Shown here: in pieces, positions 27,401 through 40,843 of the stretch
How positions within the stretch are numbered: position 1 is the stretch's first letter
Layout of the letters: every line of letters starts with the position of its first letter
Assembly: GCA_040954595.2 (NCBI GenBank)
Contig: CM082577.2
Span: forward strand, 3,782,001-3,846,000
DNA: 64,000 nt
Origin: Balanoglossus misakiensis
Taxonomy: Eukaryota > Hemichordata
Reading direction: 5' to 3'
The notes under the pieces: model-generated
Database searches by the model: none
What the model was told of the DNA's origin: nothing
What the model saw: the letters and a program-made list of their open reading frames with translations, nothing else
Translations under genes and position numbers: made by a program

Positions 27401-30400
27401 GGGGCAATTAACATGAGGCAATATCAACCATATACAAGGACAATGAGAACCGAATAGCATGGTATAAATAGCAGTATTCGTAAGACACTAACACTACCTT
27501 ACTTTTCTGCCACAACTGAATTTCCGATAATACCTTTGCTTACCTTGCGGGACTTTTGGATGGACTTCATAGGTAACCAATATCTTGTGATAACTTTACG
27601 GAACTGTTTCAACACCATTCTTTTTAAAATATCCTCCATGCGAAGAATGAGAGCCTTCAATAAAAGTGTACATCGTGCTTTCCGTAGAAATTCTGAAAGA
27701 ATAGAACCATATAAAATATATGATGGTACATTATACATTACTGAAAGTAATTTGCACGCATACAGTAGAATGAGAAAAAAAGAAATCCGTCTCTCTCATC
27801 GCAGATTTTGTGAGCAAAAATCCCGTCCCCATTGGCAATATTAATCTCTAGGAATGTAACCTAGTACCAACTGTTTAGATCTGTTCATACTTTACATTTA
27901 CTCTATTCGAAACGCATGGCATAATTTCTTGTCCTATATGCAGACAGGTTTTATTGCGTGTTCACTTTTGTTTTGTTGCCAATTGTCTGATCTGCGCGCA
28001 GGTCTCTATCTTGTGAATAACCTATTTTAACTGGGATTTTAGGTTAACACATTGGCTTGTCTTGATTTTATTATTCAATTTAGAAGAAAAATGAGGACGA
28101 TATCTGCCTGTGTACTTTAATGGTTTTATATTTCATTCAAATGAACCACAGACAAATAATTCTCAATCCCAAGACAAAATCGTTTACCTACGGGCAAAAT
28201 AACGAGCCACCCAAAGGGCCGGGTCTCCTGATTGAAATAAGAGAAGTTATGTTTGCAGGTGAAAACATATATAATCATTAGCTGCATATTTGAGGAAGCT
28301 ATATGCACAACTTTAAACCTGTAACTTGGCATCAAATTATCTTCATAGTAAATATTTCAAAATTAATTATATCTTAACACTATTTTAATATATCATGTCG
28401 ATTACTTGTTAAATACGTTAGAAATATTGCCCATGAGAAGTCATGTGGAGACTTAATTGCAGTATCTATTTGGATATGCGTTATCAATGACATATTCATT
28501 TGCAGAAGTTCTCAGTAATACCCATCGTGTTTAAATGTCTCTAATTATAGAAACGGTCTTGGGATTTCAACCGTCTGTGATTTCCATCTTTGCCCGAACC
28601 AACCTCGCATAAATACTGCAATACCCATCAGTCATAGCCTGGAAGTAAATCAGTTTATCGTTCTGACAGTGCGAGCATTCCAATTCCCTGTTGGCAAACA
28701 TTACATGTAGAAGCCTGGCTAACGTAATTCTCCGATGAAAAGAGATATATGACCGATGGACGCAGAAGGCAGTAGGGAGTGCCGGGCAGCTCAAAGATGT
28801 ATATGATATATACCAAACGGTGATCAACGGCTTTGGACACAATACGAACTTTGGAGTTTGAATGCCCGTCTTTGTTAGAACGCTACAGACACAGTCCCTC
28901 CGCATAGATATAAACAAAAGACATTTTGTCTTCGCGTCAAACTGTTTATTGGGAAACAAAAAATGTAAAGAAATGGCCGACTGTGCATAACATATACCCC
29001 TTTAAGAAGATCGCGTTTATGTTGTGCCGTTGCATAGCGTTTCCCAAAACAAAAATAAACAACACGGTCATCAGTGTGCCCTCGCCTTTCACAATTCCTA
29101 GCCTGGTGGACGGGATTTTAAACCTGCCCCGGTCGTTCTCTTTTCCGATAAGAAGAATGTCTCTAATCGGCTTCGTGAATCTTCGGCAATCCTCTTGCCG
29201 TTGCCCACTTACTCTGTCTGAACCGCTGTTCCGCGGAGTATTATCTTTTCAAAGTGTATATTTGCATCGCCCGGTTGGTTCTAGTTCGAACCAACAAAAA
29301 GCGATACTGTGGAATTTAATCAAATCTGAATTTTAAAACATGCCATATAATATACAATATGGAACAGAATCAACATGATAATAAACTGTTTTTTTATAAT
29401 GGGTTCATCGCGAACTACAGAGATAAATTATTCAGGGCTCATACACGTTTGGGACAGATGAATGTCGAGACCTTGGGTAGATGAATTGTAATTATATTCA
29501 GTTTCCAAACACATTATCCAGCCGTTAGCGCGAAGCACATTTCGCGAAGAATGGCAAAAAGATGCGATATTGCCCATACCATGTTGGCCTATCGAACACG
29601 ACCAGGGTCCACGTCACATCTCATATCACGATGCTGTGAAGTCACCCCCCCCCCTCCTGGGAATAAGCGGTGAATATTTGCAGACAGGCAAAATTCATCA
29701 CGTGTTTGAAAATATATACATCCCGTATATTAAGACAGTCAGAATTTCGTGCATCAATGTATGTACAAACACGTAACACTTTTACTTCCTATATATGTAT
29801 TAGGTTAAACGACGACACAAATAATGCTAACGCAAGACCTGGCCTCCTCGCGTCTTATCGCACGAGGAAATCTCATTAACTAATTCTTGCGACGAGAATG
29901 CTGGATTTCAGATATTAATGAATATCATTGAGCTGGTGATGTGAAATTAAGTTATTATCAGAATACCACGGAAAATTGTGAATGAACGACTGGTAAATTA
30001 GATTTAGACTATTAAATGCAATGAAAATAACAATACTAAAAAAAACTGAATTAAGTCTGCGTGGGGAATTCCTGATCGGTATGGGAACGTGTCCATGACA
30101 ATACACAATTAAAATAAATCCGGAATCATTGTTTCTTAAACATGGACGACAGGGAGAAAAGTTTCATGGTTTTATTTTTATGTGCATACTATCTGTCACG
30201 CCTCTTTGATGATAAACATTTTACTAGAATAACTAGGTTACCTGTGTGTAGAATCGCATTACATTTTTACTGTAGGAAATATGGTTTTATTTCTCGGAAT
30301 TATTATCAAATTATGCGCGCTGCAGAATTGAATTTGTATTGGAGTTGTCAGCCTAAGGGGTTTTCACTTACCGTCCAAGCGTTTGTTATTGGCCGTAACG

Positions 30401-30596
30401 CCACATGAATTGGGTCTCCATTTTAATGGCCGTCTAGGATTCAGTAAAATGCCTAATGGTGATATTCCTCAGTGGTGTTGAAATTGCAATTCCACATCAG
30501 GGGTGGATAGAAGCTCGATGGTCATTATGTGATAAAATGACATGCTTGTGGGCACTTTTAAGCGGTTTTAACATACATCAACGGGAGATCTTGCTT

Positions 30597-30627
<31 letters not shown>

Positions 30628-33600
30628 GACAGACATGTATACAATACACACAATGCGTTGGGCAAACAATACAAATTCAATTCACATCGCAAACTGAAAC
30701 CGAAGTGCACCGCAAAGGTTCCGGGGGAATATGATCTCTCGTTTCCGTAGGTCTAATTGATCGTGATCGCAAAATGAAAACAATTTCTTCCTCATTCGTG
30801 CATTGCTCACAGCACGTGTAGTTCATGTGAGAAGACATGCCGGCTGACGACCCCAAATGCCCCGGATAACCAAACTGTATCTGTACAATGTATGTCTAGA
30901 ACATTATCGAGATATATTCGAGAGTATTTTGCAAAAGATGTTTATCGGGTCAGTTGGTACGGTCATATTTCTTTAGGCAACTGCGAGCCAAATGTTACCA
31001 GGCTTCCTCTGACAGAAACGGGGTACACGTATGTTCAGTGTAATATTTGATATCTATCAGATGTGTTAATCCTAGCGGAAGACATTCAAGTGCCGGCCCA
31101 CGCAATGAAGGTTGGGGTGTGTGCTTTGAACTGTGCCATGACAAATATACTTTAATGACCCGTGATTATTGTCATTTATTTTCTTCGTCGTGTATTTTGG
31201 ATTTTACCAAATTTATCACCGGAGACGCGGTTTTCGTTTTCTGATGCGGGTGATTCGTCGAACAATTCATTGCCAACTTTGAAGTTGTAAGAATTTGTGT
31301 TGTTTTCCGTGTCGTGAATCTGGTTTTAGCACTAGGGTACGTAGGACGGTGATGTCATTTTCTGTCATCCGATCTTAGTATATGCACAAGCTCTAGGCAA
31401 GCAAGAATATCCCCTTGTTGACGAATCGTATTCCTTGCTGCAGCTAGCAGCATGACATCTCTTGCGAAAAGAAAAAAAAATCAACCAACATGGAACCACT
31501 TTTCAACGGTAATAACGCTCACGTCCGTTTCTGTGTCGATCTTAAAAGCACTAGAACCCGGGATGCGCGACACACTGATACGTTGGGATACAGCTGCGCC
31601 ATCTTTGGGGGCGAATCTAAAAGAGAATCAAGTGACAACGGATACTTTATACCTCAGAGGCATGTCAGAAAATGCGCATTTCCTCCTACAAAGGAAATGG
31701 ACGCAAATGACTCTCTTAGCTCATACTAGTTCAATCAGACATCGCCGTCCGTCGAATCAAGGCGCATCCCCATGAGGAGACGACTCTCAAGCAGCCGTGG
31801 TTCTTTGAGGTTGCATGGAAAAAAACAGCCTATGAAATCCAGAACTTTTTTCTGCTCCTTGTTTTTTTTTCATGTCGATATTTAAGATGCGATGTAAGTT
31901 ACGGGCCATGTCGGAGAGCTAACTCCCTTTCAGAGACAGCTGGCAAGCGCTTACCGAACGGACATGCGGCCGATCGATTAAAGAGGGATGCGTAGTTAGA
32001 AATCGTTTAAACGTAAATAGACACGGATTGATAACGGTGCATCATTAGCGGCTATTTTACCATAAACGATCGCCATGTTTTCCCGAAGCCTTCAAATACA
32101 CAATTTTTTTTGCGGTGCTTTCAAAGGATTTGCGGATAATGCGCTGTTAATTGCACTGTGTTATCTGCTGGTCATGCAATGATATGCCCATTCACTGAAA
32201 ACCATACAGCATTAAACGTGTCTGCATTTCACATCCGCCACGCCCCATTCGGACGAACATTTTCGATGCTCGGGTACGTTTAACTTCGCGTTAACAATCG
32301 GTATTTTCACAGCGTTCAGAAAACGTCATTACCAACCACTTATCCTCGGCAATTGTGCGTAGGGCTGCGAACCGTTAGATTCATTTTGATCATTTCGTCT
32401 TCACTCGGTGGCAATGAATGCATGCATTTTGGTGACGATTGTCGTGCATATTCCGATATTTGAGAACGTTACGTCGTTTGAGGTTACCTTGTACAACATT
32501 TTAAGCGCAGATGATCTCACATCAGCATCACGATACTATAGACCTATGGGCAAGAATATCTTAAATGTGTTATTTAAAGTATCATCAGCCATGATAAGTA
32601 ACCCTCGTATTGTAGACTTTTGTTCATGATATATATGGGGTTAAAACGAGGGTAGTTATTGCAGCGTCCGGTTTAGTAACTAGGTTATTTATAGGAGGGT
32701 CAGTACTTGCAACCAATGCATGTATAAAAACTGCGTGTTATTAAATGATATGAATATTCTTCTCACATATTGATATAGGCGTACTAGTTCTAGCGAGACT
32801 GTCCGGTGTTTAGCTGAAAAGATACGTTGCAAGTGATACGTTTAACCAGCTTGAACATTTACTGTACCAGAGTGATGTTTATACGATACAGTTGTTGGAA
32901 GGAAAAGGGCCAAAAAAAAAGTTTGATTCATGGCCTTCGCAACCCCTCAGTACATGTAACTGACAAGAATGCTCTGTGTATTTCGAAAGTTGTTGTCTTA
33001 GCAGTGATCATGGTGCCATCTCGCCCGATAATCTCCTTCTGACCCGGTGAGACACTGAAAATGCATTAATAAGGACTTAACCTCGTGCCAAACGTGTTCT
33101 CGCGTGACTTGCGGATATGTACGTAATCCCAAACTTTTAAGCCGTTGGTGATGGATCACACGAAGAAAAAAAATTGGGATTACCGACTTTTCTGGATTGT
33201 GTGGCCGGGCAACCTTTACAGCTATTGTTCACAGAGGTCACGTGATAGCACGCGCGCTGTAGTCATTCCCCTGCAACATCCATGTTTACTGTCATTGTTT
33301 TACCGGTAATATACACATGTCATAAACTACATTCAGTGATGTATGAATGTGTGCTGAATTCTCATTTATCAGTTATATCCGACCTTTTAACGGGCTGGTT
33401 GTCCCGGGAAAAAAATCTACTTTTGCCATAACGGCTTAAATTACAAAATAAATGTACGTGCATGCAGAAGGGTTTCACCTGATAATCACCACTTAATAAT
33501 AAATGATTTAGAATGTAATTACTTCCTTGAACTTTACGCTTATCAGAAGAGAAGAAAATAATTTAGTAGCACGATTAGTGCTCACTGATCTTTGTTATTT

Positions 33601-36600
33601 CTCAGATTTACATGCCAAATGGATAATTAGCATGAATATGTGCCCTTCCTGTCTGTCTGTCTTCGGAAAGAGTTTGTCCATATCGTGTCAATATTCAAAA
33701 TCAAGAAATCGCATCCACCACTAAGATGTAATTAGGTTCTTGATGCCGCGTAAATCTTACCCGCGGGAACCTTCAACTGATATTATGTCTGATATAGTTT
33801 CATCTGTTTACCGTCATGGTGGAAAATAGTACACGAGAACGCCATTGGAAATGATTTATATAAATTATTCGTCTTGCCGTCCTTGATACGCTCTGACATG
33901 AAACATGCATTGCGTTTTGCCGAAAGATGCACGATGGGTTTTCGTATAATTTTTCAGATAAGAATATTCAAGTATGCCAACACTCAACAGAATAGCATCA
34001 TGCCCAGAGAACGGCATTTACCTGAAAGTGTTGAAAGCTTTGGCTTCAAGGATATATTGTGTTGGCAAGGTGTTTTCCTGGGGCCATCACGAACAAATAT
34101 AGTGAGGTGAACGTGTTTTGACCGCTGATTTTGCACGCCGGTGTTTCCAACCATTGTACTACATGAGACTTGAAAGATGTCGACATTTCACTCCCAACTC
34201 TTGTAATAAGTACAGTCGAACCTGCGTTAGTGGCCACCTCCATATTGTGGCCACTTTTTTGCGGTCCCTGTGCAATATACAAATGCATGAACTGACATAA
34301 AGGCCACCTTTCTATATCGGCCAGTTTAGGAAAGTTCCTTGACTGGCTACTGTAGACAGGTCTGACTGTATGGGGTAAAAGGACCAATAGATTCTGTACT
34401 TGCTAACCGAACCCCCCCCCCCCCCCCAGGAGTTATATAAAATTTGGAATCAGGGTGCATCTTCAAGTAACTCGATACAAATGTTTCAATTTGGACCTGA
34501 CTGTTTTTGTTATTCGCAGGAGGATGGCATGCCGTTTCTTCACATAGGAGCATCGTTAGTTCAGCAGTGTCGGTCGATGATGAGGTTTCTGGAGTACCAC
34601 AACTGGTTCCACTTTTCCATCGTGACGACGGCCAAAACGCCCGACTACCGGGAATTCATCACCATCCTGGAGTCGCTGTCGGCCGAGATCAGCAACGACG
34701 CCAGCCACAACAAGACGTGGGAGGTGTGCCAGGCGTTCGCGCTGGACTTGGACGCCAACGCCACCGCCCAGTTCGCCAACATCGCCGGCCAGGATTGCCA
34801 AATTTTTCTCGTCTACGCCTCGTACGAGGAAGCCAAGCGCCTCTTTTCATATGCAAGCGAACGCGGCCTCCTGCAGGAAGGGTTCGTGTGGATGCTCGCT
34901 GAGCCGGCCATCGGAGAGAACATCGACGTCGTGCCGGAGGAGTTCCCCGCGGGCACGCTCGCGGTCAAATTTTACGACCGCGACTACCACAAAGAGCTGT
35001 CGGTGGAGGACAGCACGAACGTGTTTTTGTACGGTCTTGAGGACTACATCCGGGCAAATCAACCGCTCCCGGTGATATTTGACGAGAGTTGCCAAGAGTC
35101 GTACTCCAGTAAGAAAAACAACACTTCCATGTACAACTTCCAAAAATATATTACATCTTCAAAACTCAAAGAGAAACACTTCTCGTTCGATAAAGAGGGA
35201 TTCTTGAAATCTCCGAGGATGGTGTTGATCAACGTCGACAACAGGAGAAGGTGGAGACAGGTATGTTGAATTTGAAACATTTTCGAAGTTGCATTGACGA
35301 GGCAATTTTTTTTACATTTCGAATGCCTCCTTTAAATTTTGCCGCAATCAACACGCCACTTTGCCTGTCTGTCTCCCATTTATAAATTACCATTTTTAAA
35401 GAAGAACAAGACACCCAAATCTATATCGGGAAATTTCAAAGGGGGGACTCAGTGCAAAATGCGCGTGCGCAGTGGTGATATCAGCATCAGCGGTTTACAT
35501 CTCTACACCTGGCTCTTTGAGACAACATGCCTGTTGGTTATTCTTCGACGATTCCAGGGCAGCGTTAATAATTGATATCGCACGCAAGCACAAATATCGA
35601 AGGTGACTTAATTTCGTTTGCATGTGAATAACAGTCCGTGATCTAAGCCGGTGAACTCACTGCCGCGCAAACTCACTGCGCCTACACGCATGGAATAGCG
35701 CGCAATATGCAAATTGGTGTATAAACCCCGGGTGCCATTCACATTATGTTTTATTTTTTCACATTAGCTAGCGCAGATTAACTTATGACTTATGGACGTC
35801 ATAACGATGATATCTAAACTGTGAAAAAAAACATATCCTTGAGTTTTTTCGTCAGTCAGATTGTGATTCGGTGTGATTTTGTTACACTGTGAAAACATGA
35901 TAAAGATCAATGATTATTGTGACATGTGCATGTAAATACGCACGTCGAACCACGTAATTTTGTGTGGAGTGACGATGGACAGGATTCAGTGAGCGGGTCA
36001 AAGCGAACATCTTCAGGAAATTATCTCAAAAGACAGACATTTGCGACAAAATGCCGCTACGTTCAAAGGGGAAAACGGTTATGCAAAATAGACGAACATG
36101 TGACATCTGGCAGCAAATTATATATTACACCTTGCAAGAACCGGAACTCAGGGATCTAGACACAATTGTAGCCGGGTAAACCATTCAGAACGGAACTAGT
36201 ATTCGATTCACAAAACGTCAAAACCGACACCGGCGTTTTCCGAGATTATCTCAGCATGATGCTACCGCAGATTATATGCGTACTCGAGCAGTAACCGAGA
36301 GCGAATAGTTGTTGTAACTACTCCCAAAGTTTGCGGGTATCCATGTCATCTCAGTTATTGCTTTAAAATCAAAATGAAATTCCATGCGGTGATGGACACG
36401 GCTGGAAGTGCAATCAGAAAGAATGGTTTGTGATGTGCAGCGACAGAAAAGATTAGATTAGGGTTACAAATTTCACATTTGGAATTGTATTTCAATGGAT
36501 GCTGACCGAACTGAAGTTAAACCCGGTACAAGCTAACAATAAGATCAAAGAGTAACCTGGGCAGATTAGTCGCAACTGCGCAGTATTGCATTTGCCAAAT

Positions 36601-39600
36601 AATCTCCAGCATACCTCGCTTTTTCAAATTTTGGCTTCCGGGCATATGAAAATTTGAGAGTTTTGGAGCCCCTGGTAGATTGGTATAGACACAAAGTAGA
36701 ACGATTTCCTAATAACTCCGCGCTGCCTGACGGGCAACAGAATTATTGATATAGAAATCCATTTCCAACAATGAGCGTACATTCGAATCTAATTGGTTTT
36801 AAAGGAATATGGGAAAAAATGGGGCGCCTATATAATCTGTCTGTAATGTACTCCTTGAGTGTGGTATCACTTTTGATCTGTGTTGTGCCATTTGACATAC
36901 ACGCGCACGCACACACAGACACACACACAGTGCAACGCTGAACTGAAATAGTATATGTTAAACATCAAGCGCTACTACTATAACAACAAAGTCTTACATT
37001 AGTATTAAACTCATCTAACGCGAAGATTTCTTTTGACGGGATCTGAAAAGCGACGATGCTGAAATGAAGCTATGCGTTCATGTACATTTGCACGGATGCG
37101 AAGTGGAAATGAATTCCAATGAGTTGCTTTTATTTCTCGCAACGTATCTTAGAATTCAACAAACATCGCTTGTTTCCACTCGTGCCTGGCCTGACTGCCC
37201 CATTGTAGGCATTCTGTTGATTTGTTTCGCCTGTGTTGACGGCGTATTTCCCCCCATGGGCATAGATGTTGACTTAAAAGGCACATGCCGTCGACTGGCA
37301 TCAATTCTTAATTCGCCCTATCAGATGAAGTGAAGCTCAATAGGCAAAGGAAGGCCTGCGTGGAGACGACATTAAAGATTCATTATCCATCGCAATCTTA
37401 TTACCCGCCAAAAAGGACAGGCTGTGCAGCTGAGACAGGCGCTTGAGAGGGGCAGTGGCTGGCACACCAATAGTTTTTTTTCTTTCTCTATTCTGCCAGT
37501 GCGCACGCAATATTGCCGCTCAATCAGCATCGGTTTTTCGTGGGACGAAAATGCAGTGAACGACACTTAACACGGTGACAGCGAAATCGTCAGGAAATAT
37601 GGCGGGCTTTTTTCTCTCTGCTGCGATGTCAGGGTCTGGCTGTTTTCTTCTCTAATGTAATAAATCAGCAGCACGATGGGTTTTCTCATTCAGTAGTGTC
37701 GTTCATAACTTGCTGATATCCTAATTAAAAGAAATTGCCTGCCACCTCTTTCTGAATATGACGACAAATCAAAGATTTAAACATTCAAGATTTGCAATTA
37801 CTTTTTGGTACTTTTTATACAATACTTAAATATTAATGCCCCTACTTATACTCCAGGTTTCTTTTACAGTAATCCCTGCTTCTTTAGTAGAAAAATAATA
37901 TCTCAATATATTATAAAACTGAATTGATGAGGTCACGCTTTATAGACACAAAGGTAAATCGACACATAAACATTTGATCGTGGTTTATACTTATTGCATA
38001 TTTGATTTAGCTACGTCAATGCCAGCTACAGTTATGTATCAGTATGTAATATAGTTGTAATCAACATTGAAAAATGGGATCGTGTCTTTCTGATGCAAGT
38101 AAAATTGTCTCCACATTAGCGGTCGGCAAGTAATTGATGATTTCACGGGGTGTTTTTTGTAAAGCCCTTTATTTCTCTCATGATTACTAAGCGGTACCCA
38201 AAGTAATCAACACGAAAGAATCAAGCTTCGGCGCGTGCGCAATTGTTTTTTTCTTAACAAGATATTGTCTCCTGGGTAAACCGAGTTGATGTTCATTTAC
38301 GTGCCATTGTTCTGCGTTCTATGCAGCAGCGATTCCTGCCGAGATGAAAGGTTGATATATTGGGACATCCCGGATAGTGTTTAATTACGGTACTACATCT
38401 GAGTGCCTATATATTCGTCAAGTGACACTGTTTAGTTTGCTGGCCGGCTCTGAAGGGTCGATGAAACATTGCGACACTGTGAGAACCTCTCTTCACGCCA
38501 TTCACTCCATAAAACATGATTTTGGAGAGATTCCCATTGGTTGAAAGACCATTTTCGCCCCCCGTATTAAAAGCAAGTGGAAAATTAAATTCCGCAGTCG
38601 AAAAAAAAAAGAGCACATGTAATAGCCTTTCACTGGTTTGAAATGACTTACCAGGCTCAATTAAGTAATTGGCAAAAATGTAATTTCCGATTCGCTTCAA
38701 TGGCATTGCATTAGGAAAATCGCCAACAAACTACATAAGAACATTTATATTGCAGTATTCCTCAGGGACGCCAGAATAAATACTTCATGAATAAATGTCA
38801 TTCCTGCCCGAAATATGCTCTGCCGCTTTCGCTCAACGTCTTCTGTCTGGGGTTGAACGTTTCCAGACTTTGATTGAAATGGAGGACTCGACACTTCAGA
38901 GACCAATTATGCTTCTTAAATTTCAAACCTTGATGACTGTGTCCTGTCATCGAACAAAGTGTTCACAACTTGAGGAGAATGACGGCGTGTTAATCTGGTT
39001 TTGCTCCAGCAACTAACAGAATGCTCCCGCTCCAATCCACTCATGTGCTTCATAACCACTACATATAGAATTATTGTGGGGGGGGGGGGGGGGTAAGATC
39101 ATTTAATATTGTTGACATGTGAAGAAAATCTCCAAAATCATTCGGCAGTCGAACATTGTTTTTTTCTTTGCCCAGTCAAAGTAACAAAAAGTGTAACACT
39201 CGAATATTGACAAAGACTGCCAACTTCAGTTGCTGACTGCTTCGCTCCGAAATTTAAGCATAACATCTGCAAGACAGCCTGTTTATGTTTATGAATCTGT
39301 GAATCTGAAACTTTAACTTTTATTGGTGTCTGCAACGATTTTTATGACTCGCCTTCAGCTTGACTTGCATTTCTTGGCTCGCAACCCGATAAAACAAGTC
39401 TCGCGAGATCTCGCAGTGAGCAAAAAATCATCCATCTATTTGACACATACTTATTTCTCCGAGTCACAAATCCTCGCCGATGTACAGCATAGTAAATTTC
39501 ACGTATACGCACGCAGAAACCTGATTAATTGTGCTACCGACACAGAATATATTTGCCTACGTACTTAGAATACAATGTCTCAATAAACTGTCTTGAGTGC

Positions 39601-40812
39601 CGTGAGTAGTTCTTTAAAGTGGTAAAGTCCGATTAAATTGGGATTAATTTTCCGTGTTTTAGGGGAGAAGAACACTCGCCCTGTACACCAGGTGCGCATT
39701 GTCGTGATTCGAGCGATCGAGAAATCAAAAACTTCGCGGTGTATTACAGAACTGTGTGGACGGATAGTGTTTCTGAGACAAATGCATTTCGATCGATAAT
39801 GTATGTGGTCTGTGGACTGGAAGGACGGTTAGATCGATCGCTGGACGGAACCAGCATGATAGATGATTCTCTTTCTGGGGATTGAATAATAAATCGACGT
39901 ATGATAGAGATGTCTGGCAGCCCTAGTCAAGCAGGCGACTGTGCATCTATGGTGAGCCTTATAGATTGCCTACACGCCCCAAATTACATTTATCCTCGAA
40001 CAGCAATAAGGCATGCATCAAGCTGCGACGATAATTCTCGTCGGGGTTCCGGGTAAATTGACATTAGCGAAATGGTGGTTGGTGCGTTCCTGACTCCGTT
40101 ACTTTTACTGAAAAAATAGTTCAGCTAATCTTCCATATGTCAGCGGTTGTGATATTACATGAAACAACGAAGTATCAGTTTCCTACCTTCGGGAATTGTA
40201 TAAGTGAAGGTCAAGACGCCAGCAACATTTAAACCAGTTCGGTGAATTAATTCCACCCTGTTGTGCACAGTCTATCTGTGCTGTTTCAATTTATTTTGAA
40301 ATATCTTTGTTGGGGGGGGGGGGGGAGTGAAGTACAGCACAGTGTATCCGACCCCTCGCTCTCTCTAAGATATGATTAATTTCTTCGCGCATTTAAATTA
40401 CTCCATGAATATATCAATTACGCCCCCGTGGGTTACAGGTAAAGCAAGATCAAGATCTCCGTGATTTAGTATTATTTGGGTATTCATAAAAGCTGTGTTG
40501 CTTGCATTGGAACCCTTTTCGCTAACAGGGGGGGGGGGGGGAGGCTTTTGTTACATGTCCCATCAGTCATTGCGCGAAAAAAGTATGCGTTTGACAGTTC
40601 CGGATCTTCTTGTGATCGTGAAAAATGTTAACGTTCGTTCATTGTTTTTGCGGCAGACGTGCTGCCCTGCCTTGTACACATGCATCTGTTCCGGCGCATA
40701 ATGTGGCAGACTTCAAAGGTATACATTCCGGCGCCACGCAGATCCGAACAGACTCGAGGGCTCGGTGCATTGTCATCCTTTTAGCCATTCGCTTTACGTT
40801 CTAAAGTAGTAA

Positions 40813-40843
<31 letters not shown>

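Larger units (their letters stand above)
21414..34519 (+). other. GRIN2-like: Intron 1 (13,106 bp, phase 0)
   Basis: Starts gtaagt, ends ttcgcag. It contains a dispersed repeat copy near 26.8 kb, an (AC)n microsatellite near 30.6 kb, a pogo-like MITE at 34211-34370 and a C16 tract at 34412-34427 less than 100 bases before the acceptor. Short open frames on both strands (for example 28567-28959 minus, 28926-29336 plus, 31452-31775 plus) encode nothing I recognise. Confidence 0.85.

Noticed and set aside
28567-28959. 130-codon minus-strand frame in intron 1
   Set aside because: No similarity recognised, no second exon or repeat context, and other frames overlap it.
34400-34519. Extension of the exon 2 frame upstream with a polyproline stretch
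   Set aside because: The proline run is the C16 homopolymer. A good acceptor at 34519 and phase agreement with exon 1 place this in the intron.
34556-35143. Several minus-strand and plus-strand frames over exon 2
   Set aside because: These are shadows of the GC-rich receptor exon in other frames.
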